DNA from: Paracentrotus lividus
Taxonomy: Eukaryota; Echinodermata; Echinoidea; Camarodonta; Echinidae
DNA: 64,000 nt
Direction: 5' to 3'
Assembly (NCBI GenBank): GCA_940671915.1
Contig: CALNVZ010003435.1
Coordinates: 11,758,947 to 11,822,946, forward strand
Shown here: piece after piece, positions 1 through 11,800 of the stretch
Position numbering within the stretch: position 1 is the stretch's first letter
Layout: each line of letters opens with the position of its first letter
Position numbers and translations under genes: made by a program
The notes under the pieces: model-generated
The model's database searches: none
What the model was told of the DNA's origin: nothing
The model's input: only the letters and a program-made list of their open reading frames with translations

Positions 1-1690
1 CGACATGTGACCTATATGAGAGTAAAGAACAACTCTTCAGCTTTTACCTCATGTATGTCATTATTTAGTTAAAGTGTCATACAATAGTTTCAAAAGCGCC
101 AACATTTAAAAAGTGTTTTGACCAATTTCTGATATATTCTCGTAATGCGGTGCGCAGAACGGGTCATTTTTGCGGTTTGAGGCCTGACTTTCATTTGAAA
201 CAGTAAGATCCCAACATGAAGTTCCGACATGTGACCTATATGAGAATAAAGAACAACTCTTCAGCTTTTACCTCATGTATGTCATTATTTAGTTAAAGTG
301 TCATACGATAGTTTTTAAAGCGCCAACATTTAAAAAAGTATTCTGATCATATTCGGCTACATTCGCCGTAATGCGGTGCGTAAATAGCGTTATTATTGCT
401 GTTTGAGGCCTGACTTTCATTTGAAATTGTAAGATTCCAACTTGAAGTTCCGACATGTGACCTATATGAGAGTAAAGAACAACTCTTCAGCTTTAACATG
501 ATATATGTCATTATTTAGTTAAAGTGTCATACGATAGTTTTTAAAGCGCCAACATTAAAAAAAAGTGTTTTGACCATAATCTGATATATTCTCGTAATGC
601 GGAGCGTATAGGGGTCATTATGCCTGTTTGAGGCCTGACTTTCATGTGAAACAATAAGGCCCCAACATGAAGTTACGACATGTGACCTATATGAGAGTAA
701 AGAACAACTTGTCAGCTTTAACATGGCATATGCCATTATTTAGTTAAAGTGTCATACAATAGTTTTAAAAGCGCCAACATTTAAAAAGTATTATGATCAT
801 TTTCGGGTATATTCCCGTAATCACGGCAAATAGCGTTATTATTGCTGTTTGAGGCCTGACTTTCATTTGAAACAGTAAGATCCCAACATGAAGTTCCGAC
901 ATGTGACCTATATGAGAGTTAAGAACAACTTGTCAGCTTTAACATGGCATATGCCATTATTTAGTTAAAGTGTCATACAATAGTTTTAAAAGCGCCAACA
1001 TTTAAAAAGTGTTTTGACCATAATCTGATATATTCTCGTAATGCGGAGCGTAAAAGGGGTCATTATGCCTGTTTGAGGCCTGACTTTCATGTGAAACAAT
1101 AAGGCCCCAACATGAAGTTCCGACATGTGACCTATATGAGAGTAAAGAACAACTCTTCAGCTTTTACCTCATGTATGTCATTATTTAGTTAAAGTGTAAT
1201 ACGATAGTTTTTAAAGCGCCAACATTTAAAAAGTATTATGATCATTTTCGGGTATATTCTCGTAATGCGGTGCGTAAATAGCGTTATTATTGCTGTTTGA
1301 GGCCTGACTTTCATTTGAAACAATAAGATCCCAACATGAAGTTCCGACATGTGACCTATATGAGAGTAACGAACAACTCTTCAGCTTTTACCTCATGTAT
1401 GTCATTATTTAGTTAAAGTGTCATACAATAGTTTTAAAAGCGCCAACATTTAAAAAGTGTTTTGACCATAATCTGATATATTCTCGTTATGCGGAGCGTA
1501 AAAGGGGTCATTATGCCTGTTTGAGGCCTGACTTTCATTTGAAACAATAAGGCCCCAACATGAAGTTCCGACATGTGACCTATATGAGAGCAAAGAACAA
1601 CCCTTCAGCTTCTGCCTAATGTATATTATTATTTAATTAAAATGTCATACCATAGTTTTCATAGCGCCTACATCGTTAGGTATTATGGCA
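1..1690. repeat. Tandem satellite, ~224-bp units alternating in two subtypes
   Basis: Units begin with CGACATGTGACCTATATGAG at 1, 225, 451, 676, 897, 1121, 1345 and 1569, giving a period of 221-226 bases. Two subtypes differ in the middle of the unit. Type A has GTGTTTTGACCA...CTGATATATTC and GGGTCATT. Type B has GTATTATGATCATTTTCGG and AATAGCGTTATTATTGCTG. The order is A-B-A-B-A-B-A-B, so the true repeat is a dimer of about 449 bases. The last unit decays after about 1620. The left end of the array lies outside the window. Confidence 0.93.
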
Positions 1691-1946
1691 AATTTCGGTT
1701 ATATATTTTCCAATATACCGGCTAAAAAACTTCTTGATTAGACTATATTCAACAACAAAAAATGCATTCAGTTTTTGAAATACATGTTAAAAATGAAGGT
1801 GAAATCAATCGCTAGCGATCTGAATTTTGTCCTTCATTTCAGCGCCAAAATATGCATTTTCCATAGTATGTTACACTTTAATTTTCGTTTGGCATTTTCA
1901 AAGACACCGTAGTACCGTTTTCTATTGTTCTCCGCCGTAGCAGACG

Positions 1947-2035
1947 CCGGAAGTGTTATTGGTCGCTGGACCGGAAGTCTTATTGGTCGCTAGATTCAAG
2001 GCGCGGGGGAGAAAGCAATGTCAAATGTGACGTCA
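1947..2035 (+). promoter_or_regulatory. Putative TATA-less promoter of the SLC7-like gene
   Basis: A module of about 24 bases occurs twice in tandem: CCGGAAGT (1947-1954 and 1971-1978, ETS-type) followed by ATTGG (1958-1962 and 1982-1986, inverted CCAAT). A full palindromic CRE, TGACGTCA, follows at 2028-2035. The proposed start codon is at 2104. No TATA box is visible. Site identities follow consensus knowledge; function is inferred from position. Confidence 0.5.
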
Positions 2036-2103
2036 CGTAGTGTTTACGTTGACAAACGGATCAGCTGGGAAAGATAGAAAGGCCCGTTCTGATCTTATTT
2101 CAG

Positions 2104-2986
2104 ATGGATTCCATCGAATTGGACAGTTACCCTCTCCTCCAAGAGTAAGTATAAACGTAGTTATTGAAAACGAAACATTTTCGTTCTTCAGAACCCATAC
2201 ATTTAAAACACGTTCCAAGTTAATCAAACCTTTTGGTGGGTACAGTCCGACATGCTTAGTTTCGTGTTAGCTTTGTGAGGACATGGTAATACTTTCTAAC
2301 GTTAATGTCGTGATTGACGATTGACCCTCGCACATGCAATCAACACGCCAAAGAATAAAATTGTTGGATATTTGTATTATATTATATCATGGTTCTTATT
2401 GGCATATTTTTGTTGAGGGGATTTCTTTTTCAAGACGCAAAGAAAAAGCTTCCTTTTTTTTTTTTTTTACTTTTGGCCTGTAAAATTTAGATAATTGCAC
2501 TTACACTGACTTATGCATGGTCAATTCATAATTGACCTTGCACTGGGAAGTACCCTACTGCAGCAGTTTACTTCCAATGGAAAGTCAATGCAGAAAAATG
2601 TATTGGGCAGCTCAAGCCAAGTCAGGGTGGCATATCCAAAAAAGGGTCAACAAATTTTACTAAACAAAATTAAAAATATCTAATGGAAGAATTATATTGC
2701 AATGAGACTATAGATTATCTTAATTTATTTTGAAGTAGGTTTAAAGCTGGTTTTGCTAATTATTATTGAGAAGTTTCCTCAGCAACCAAGAGGGCGACAG
2801 GCAGCCATTTTTCAGTACTGACTGATGTTGGTTTGCAGCTGTATGTGAGATAATTGCAGTCTTCTTTTTAATTTTTTTTTTTATAAATTCAATTAAATCA
2901 TATTATAATTGTGCTATGAACAATAATCATATGTCCATTACTTGAGTCTGAGAAAACCATATTTCCTTTCAAAATCTCGCTCTTGA

Positions 2987-3052
<66 letters not shown>

Positions 3053-6000
3053 ATGAGCATCATATTGTTCATCGTTTATGTCAATAAAGTAAGATAAAAA
3101 AGTTGTGCAGTGTCTTTGACACCCAAGGCAATTTGAGATATAGTTTCAAATTGAAAGTTAATATTTTGAGAGCTCCTCTGTAAAAAAAAAAAATGTGGTG
3201 AAAAGTCCAATCAAGTCAAGAAAAATGCCAAGGGGCAATTTACCATAAAATGTTTGTTTCTTTGGTTTTGTTTTAACCTCGGCCAGAGGTAATGTTTGTG
3301 TAATATTTTCATACATAACAATTATTCTGACAAAATACCAACATGTATCATTGATTAAAAATTTTCAGCTTGTCTGTCTTTTGTCAATGTGCCATTTCTT
3401 GTATTGTGAACTTCGAGTGATTCTTCTGTATGTAGTGGTTAAACCTCAGCCAGAGGTCCTTTAATGTTTATGTTTTTTTCTTCACCACACATAACAACTC
3501 TACTGAAAAAATACCTTAACATATATGTATCATCGATTAAGTTGTTGTCGGTTTGTCTGTCTTTTGTCAATGTGCCATGTTTTGTTTTGTAAATTTCTAG
3601 GGATTCTTCTGTATGTACTTGGTTTTGTTTAATGTTTTATGCAATATCCTTCATCACACATAACAACTCTACACACAAAATACCTTGACATTTGTATCGT
3701 TGGGTAAATTATTGTCAGTTTGTCTGTCTTTTGTCAATGTGCCATTTCTTGTTTTGTAAATTTCTAGTGATTCTTCTGTATGTAGTGACGATGAGATGCC
3801 GGTATACAGACGACGAAATGCAAAGGGAAGAGAGCCTACAGAGTACAAACAGTTGACGGAAGAAAGAGGAGAAAAGATTGCAATACCAAGACATTTAGGG
3901 CTAGCAGGATGCATTTGGTACATAGTAAGTATATCAGTTTCTCTTTTAAACTTGATATAGGCAAGCCCTTTCCTAAGGAGCCTTGTAATTGTTTATTTAT
4001 AAATCTCCAATCTAATGCCATGAATATTGGGTAAATCGCCTTTTTCTTACGGTTACAAAACGCTTCACAAGATGTTGGCCACCTAACAGTGATAACATTT
4101 CTAAAGAGACCAGTTAAGCAATGAAAAACAGACAAAGTTCATTCTCGCAAAACAAGACTGGAATTTACATCGGTACATGTATACTTACTAAATTGAATCA
4201 TATTGCGATATTCCTCATTTGTTACAGTAAACCTTCAGAATATGGAAAAACGTACATGTGCTGAAATTAGAAAGCAACATAATAATAAGACATTTATACT
4301 GCGCAATCATATCCATCCAGAGGATGCTCAAGGTGCTTACAAAAATTAATACAATAAATACAATTAATACAACGTAAGATAAAACATTGTACGTAATAAA
4401 TTATAAATGACAATGCAAACATTATTTCTGAAGACGATAATTACATTAACAATTTTAGTTAGAGGCATACATGTGATGATTGTGACGATGTCTTGTGATG
4501 ATCTCATGTTTATAGCAGCTTCATTATTTTCATTATTTAGGAGCATTTGCAGCTAGTGCACATCATCATAATAGTCTTTGAACTTTATTATCATTTTTAA
4601 TCATTTGTACAGATTGGTCAGGTGATAGGTACAGGTATCTTCATCTCGCCTTCCGGTGTCCTCCGAGGGACAGGTGGTTCCGTAGGCTGGGCTCTCATCC
4701 TATGGATCCTATGTGCAATCATCCAGTTCTGCGGAGCCCTGGTCTATGCAGAGCTCTCCCTCATCATGCGTAAGTCTGGAGGAGACTTTACCTTCTTGCT
4801 CCAGGCGTGGGGTCCCATGGTAGGGTTCTCCAGGCTCTGGGTGACCACGCTCGTCAATCCGTGCTCCATCGCAATCCAAGCCGTTGTCATTGCAAAGTAT
4901 CTCCTCACGCCATTCTTTCAGTGCACGGAGGAGCCCAATCTTGCCGTCCAGCTCTTTAGTGTCTGTTGTATTTGTAAGTATTGTGTTTTTGTCAGGAAGG
5001 GCAACGAATACATCAGACTCATTATAAGAAAAACAATTTAGAAATGATCTTTAAGCTGGTTAAATTTTTGCTCTGATTCAATAAAGAGATTTTTCTATAG
5101 ATGGGATAAAATCTCTATTGTTTGAATAAAAAAAAAAATATTAATGTCAAAAGTAGTATTACCTTCAACTGGCCAGTAACAACGTTACTCCTCTCATCTT
5201 GAGTCCTATACAATTTGTATACACTGTTTGTAAAGTCTCTTCATCGTAGCATTTACAATTTCCCTCTGAAGATAGTTCTTAGCATTCTGAGAGGCACATA
5301 ATAGTGATTGCCATGTTGCCGGACCACTGAAAATGCTGATGTACTACATTTTTGGGATGTGGTCATGTGAATGGACAAATAATCTACATGTATGGACAAG
5401 AGTGCCATGTTTTTGGTGCATGTAAATAAAATGTTGCTTTCTCCAGTTTCACTAATCTATTGAATTCAAGATGACAGCGCCTTACAATATTTCATGAAAG
5501 TCAGACCTTAAATTGCTTTTCCTTTCTTCCCTATACATTTTCCCTCACAGTATTCATAGTGTACATCAACTGTGTTAGCATCAAATTCTCTGCCAGACTA
5601 ACAGGGTTTCTAACTTTTACCAAGATGTTTGGTCTTATAGCAATATTCACGTCTGGGATATACAACTTGCAACAAGGTAAGCTTGGCATATAAATGTAAG
5701 TTACCCAATGATACATTTAAGGTTGGTCAAACATTAATCTGCTTTTGCCGCACTCAACCCCGGTGAGGTAAATATGAACGGGTACCTGGGGGGCGTTTCA
5801 TCAAAGGACTTGTCGGACGTTTTATCCGACAAACTGTTATAAGCTACTGAAATGCTTGCATCTGATTGGCTGAGAGCAAATTTGTCGGATAAAATGTCCA
5901 AGAAGTCCTTTGATGAAATGCCCCTGTGGAAGGAAGAAATTTGCTGGAATGCTCTAGCAATAAATCATGATGCAATTTAGCTAGGCTATAGGTGGGGTAA

Positions 6001-8852
6001 AGCTGCTTTATAAATCCAATGATAATAATCATTATTAACTAAGAATTGTCAACTTTTCATAAAATAAACTACGCACTCACAAATCATATGTTGTATCTAG
6101 AGACATGAATACGTACTTGAATCACTTCAGGGTCATTCCATTTGGATGGGGTGAAAAATATGACATTTGAGCAAAACTCGGTACAAACCACACTTTTATA
6201 GTTTGTAGGATTTACATTTGCTTTGAGATCATAAATTTTTCTGATGATATAATTGAACAAAGAAGAACATAATGCATTACATGAACATTGATATTATGTT
6301 TTCTCCATTCTATTCTCAGGTCACACAAAGTATCTTGAAAGTGCCTTTTCCTCAGGTCACCTCGATCTAGCACTCCTTCCAGTGGGATTCTTCTCAGGGC
6401 TTTATGCATTATCAGGATGGTATGAAGACTTCTCCCCTTGCTCCTGCATTTATGTCGGTGACAGTTGTGACTCATCATACCAAAATGAGACACAAGTCAC
6501 GAGAAAAGAGTCAACGATATCAGCAAAATAATCCACTATAAATACTTTCCCCATATTGCTTTTACTAAAAAAAATTTTACAGAACACACCTGAAACATTG
6601 AAAATTCAGGAAATTAAAAAATATTGTTTTGCCAAATTTGATATTTATCATTTTGCTGATTTCCTTGACCCTTTGCTCAGTTTGCTCGGAGACTTATGTC
6701 ACATTTTGATGTGATGAATCACGATTGGTCTTGGTTTGATTTCTTCCAAGATGTAGGGTTATGGTCAGGGTTTTATGTTGCAGGGAAGGTAAAGGGTTAA
6801 GTCCAAGTCTGAAGTTAGCTATTTGATAAGTGTTATTTGTGTTTAACTACATTTAGGTATAATTTTTTTTTTTTTGAGAGAGGCAGAAAGAGAAGAAGAA
6901 GAGTAGCAATGAACACAGTATTTTTTGAAACAGGCAGAAGAGAGGACCTTTTAGGCCCTCTGTAAACAATAATTGGTATGATATATATCTTCAGAAATGA
7001 GTCTCTCAAGTTTCATTTCAGAACCCCTCTTTTAGAACTTTTAGAAAAACTCACTTTTGGGGTATCTGAAATTGATGAACAGATAATTTTACGTATCCAT
7101 GTGATTAAGTATCATGATTAGAAATTTTCCCTCGGTATGTTATGGTATGTTGTCTATATTATTTAATTCTCTTGTTAAAGTGATTAATCTACTAATGCAG
7201 TGTGCCTGCTTCGTTTTTTTTATTCTCCATCTTATATTTTACAGGGAAATAATTACAACTATTACTGAAGAAATTGATCATCCAGTGAGGTAAGATAATA
7301 CGTAATTATAATTTCAAAATTTCTGTGAACTATGTACTTAGTATTGTACTTAAAATGTGAAGCCAATATATTCTCTCAGTGTGCAGTTTGAACATTCCAT
7401 GCTGGCAATGACTGATTTAAATAATATGTTTTGAAACAGATTTGTTCCTACACACTACATATATGTCAATTTCTTCTGAAATCAAGTGATTTATTATTTT
7501 TTCATACAAGACTTTATATTATGTCTTTTGCGAAGCATAAATGATTTTCTCATCTGTTTTATCCAAATGTAAATGAATCACTAAAGTGGCAGATTAATGT
7601 GCACAAAAATAAAATAATTTCAATTTGAAATCAAAATAATGGTTATTTAAACAGGTCAGATTTGAATTGCATGAATTAAGTGATATTTGCCCATTGACCA
7701 GTTTTTGTATATGACTTTTCCTGGTTTTTTTCTTTTATCTTCAGGAATATTCCCCTCAGTTTATTCATCTCTATGGCAACCATCACAGCTGTATATCTCA
7801 TGGCCAACGTGGCATACTTTACTCTTCTCTCACCGGCCCAGATGCTAGCATCAGGAGCTGTAGCAGCGGTATGTTTAAGGGGGAAAATACAAGGGGCACT
7901 TGATATATTATCCCCCAAATTCACTGAATATTACCCAAAAAACCTTTGGAACACTTGATTTTTTAATACCTAACTTGATGGAGATATCATAGTGTCAGGC
8001 TACAAAATAGCACCGAAAACTTTTTTTTTTCCAGGGATGTTGGTGTATTAAAAAGGTAACTTTAACAAACACACCGAAATGAAATACAGCAGTATTGAAC
8101 CATGGATCTATTATAATGAAATGAAATTGTTACAAATGCCATGGTTAGTTCATTTACAAATCTGATGTTTGAATAAATGATGAAGCACATTCGCTCTTTA
8201 ACTTGAGATGAAAATAGATCTGCATATGCTCCACACAAACCTTCCCCCTGTCGCCTTCATTGTTAGGATGGTTCTTTAGTGAAATGTCGTGCCAGAATTC
8301 GGCTGTGAAAAAGAAGTCCACCATTATGTTACTTTCAGAATGTTTTTATGTTGTCCTAAAACTAGTATACGGCTGTAAGAATTTTGGATAGACTAAAATC
8401 CCACATCAGCATAAGTTTTTTTTAAAGGTTAATTCAAGAAAACTTGCCTTAAAAAGCACATTTCCACAAAAATGAATGATTATTTATAATGACATCTATT
8501 AGATGTATTTCTTATAATTCAAATCTACATACTGAAAAAATAAAACATGATATTTTGATTCCAATCCCCTACAGGACTATAGTGTGCTGGCCTTGGGTAA
8601 TTGGTCCTGGCTTATATGGATCTTTGTGGCCATGTCTGCTCTAGGAAGTGCCAATGCTAGTGTCATTGCAAGGTCCAGGTAAGTTATTCTTGATCCTTTT
8701 ATTATATGTAATATGTATCCCACTGCACAAATAAAGCAGGCCTGACAAACATCCTCCCTGTCTGGGGGGGGGGGGCAAGAGGAGGCCTCTCCCCCCAAAA
8801 AAAAAAAAAAAAAAAAAATAAAATAGATAAATAATGATAATAATAATAATAA

Positions 8853-8887
<35 letters not shown>

Positions 8888-11800
8888 AAATTAAATTAAA
8901 AAAAATAATGATAATAATAATAATAATAAATAAATAAATAAATAAATAAATAAAAATTAAATTAAAAAAAATAAAATAAAATAAATAAATATTTGAAAAA
9001 TAAAATAAAATAAAAAATGAAAAAAAAGAACAAAATACCTCTTGGGTGAGATACAGAAACAGAAATCATATTAACAGTGCTTCCTTCCCTCCTCCTCAGT
9101 GTGTGCTTGCAAATACAAGGAATTTGAAAGTTATTGCCTAATTTTAGCCAGCAAAAAGTCAAGAAAATACAAATTAGAGGAATACTGCATTTCTGCCAAG
9201 ATACAGTAGGCCTAAGCACATGTGGGTTAGATATTTAGCATGGTCATGATTAATTGAAATTCTGACTTTTCATAACATGCATTGATTATTTGTTATGATT
9301 ACATGTATTTAATTACATTTCTCTTAATTTTCTTTCAAAATCATTTGGCTTAAATACCATTAACCAGGATGGCAACTAGCATTTTTTTTATTTCACTTTG
9401 TGAATGTTTTCCCAAATTGAAGAAAAATCCAAATTGAAAAAGGAAAAAGTGAAGAAAATCCTTCTCCTGTTCCAACCCCATAGAACTGTCTTTGTAGCGG
9501 CAAGAGAGGGCCTCTTTCCTGAGATCCTATCCATGATCAGTATCAAACACCACACCCCACTTCCCAGCATCGTCATCCTCCTCATCGCACTGGTCTATGT
9601 GGTCGAAGATGACGTCATCGTCCTCATCGAGTACACCATGTTTGTCGATCTCCTGTTCATCTTACTCTCATGCTGTATCTTGCCGTATTACCGCTGGAAG
9701 TACCCAGACATTTCTAGACCGTTTAAGGTAGGTTTGTTAAAGATTGAAGACATTCAAAGAGGGAAGAATCTGCTTTTAGTATGATGGATATGAGTGCTTT
9801 ACTTGATCTGAATTAACCAGACATATCTAGACCGTTTCAGGTAGGTTTGTTAAAGATTGAAGACTTTCAAAGAGGAAAGAACTTGTTTTAACAATTTTAA
9901 GAATCTTGCAAGGTGGATATTGCTGATACAAGATACCCAAAAATGTATCATTATAAAAAGAGACATACTGCTGTAAAACCAGAAATTTTTGCTTGCCTGA
10001 TACTTTCACGAACTCACGAGGAGGTGAGATTTGCAAAAGTAACATGCCCACAAAAGTTTACGTCTACACAATACATTGAATGCTAGTACAATTTCTTTAT
10101 GTTTGGCAATTTGCAGAAGTTTCATATTTGCAAGAGTTTCTGTTTTTACAGTATATTGTATTAGGAAAGTTAAGATTACAAAAGGGAAAGAGGTATGTAT
10201 AAAATTTGAATTATTGTCTGACCTGAAGAGTGATGACTAAGAATATGTGTGTACACCTGAAAACTTAGCGAGAACGCCTAAGTAGATACAGAAAAAAAAA
10301 GTGTGTATCGACTGCTCTTTATAGATTTTTGATGTGGCAGATGCAGGACGGTTGGCTTATCAGCAAAATAAGCATAAAATAGGAGGAACCTCAATACTGC
10401 ATTATTGACACCTGAATTATGCTATCCGCAAAAGAGCATTAGCATTATTGGCAATCTTGTGTATAGGTTGTATATATGAATGGGAATGAAGAATATTTGT
10501 GAGGAATGTTACAAACCTTGAACAATTTTAATTGTTTGAATTTCATTATACCTTTGCTTAGATTCCCTTCTTTGTCTTTGTCATCTACATCTGTTCTGTG
10601 ATAGTCTAAGCTGCAATTTTTCATATCATCTGGCAGTGAATTGAAATACTGAAAGAAACCTTTCTGTGACTCACCCACAGAATATATCACCTTTAAGAAC
10701 CTTGAATCCTGTGATCATTTTGATTTCTTTTTATCTATCCTCAGATTCCACTCTTTGTCGTTGGGATCTACATCAGCTCCGTGATCTTCCTCATCGGTGT
10801 TGCTCTCTACTCCGATCCTGTCGGCAAGTCCATAGGACTAGGCATGGCATTGACTGGTCTACCAATCTACTTTGCTTTCCTTCATCCAAAATACAAGCTG
10901 AAGTGTACAGCATCAGTATCAGGTATAGTAATTCTTGGAAGCAGGTTTTGTTTCTCATATTGGTTGCTTTTGGTTCGATAAAACAAGCTCATCAAGACAA
11001 AAAATATTACCTTGTAATCAATTTTTTTTTTTTTTACATCAGATAATAACAATATAATGCAGAGAAGGGAGACCTGCAAAATTGTCTTTTGCAATCAAAG
11101 TTTGATATAAACTTTTATTTTTAACATATCCCAAGTTTCCTCTGCATTTAAATAGAATTTTGAAATAAATTGAAAAGAATATGGAATACTTTGCTATAAA
11201 AAATCATATCTATATTAAAGAAGAGTGGATGACTGGGTTTAACATTGACTGGTTTACGAATCTACTTTGCTCTTCTTAATCCAATATACGAGCTGAAGTG
11301 TACAGTGGCAATATCAGGTTGGTACTTCTGGATGAATATCCATGTATTTGTTCTTCGTATTGGAATACTGAATACAGTAAAAGCTCGCTAAAACAGTTTG
11401 AAATTAAAGGTACATTTATTTCTTTATAACAAAGCAGTAGGAATAATTTATCATCAAAAGGAATAAATTTATCAAGAGGTGATAAATAACATGTTGATAT
11501 ATAAGGATAAGAGGTAGTCTGTAAAAAAAAAAAAAAAAAAAATTATAATGTACAAATAACACAATATGTAGTACAATAATGAGCCACGACGCTGCGAAAC
11601 ATGGGGGAAAAGACAAAATTTGCAGCGGATATAATACGTTATATCATTGTTCATAGTTGGGCCCTCTATCCTATATAATAGCAAGTTTACAAGTACATAG
11701 CACATAACGATTATAGTCATAATGGAATACAGATTATATGATATAAAATGTTGTATTATTTTCTAATATTTTTACAACAAAAAATCATTAGTCTGTTTAT

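Noticed and set aside
1-1690. CRISPR-like array
   Set aside because: Units are contiguous 224-base monomers without unique spacers, in eukaryotic DNA.
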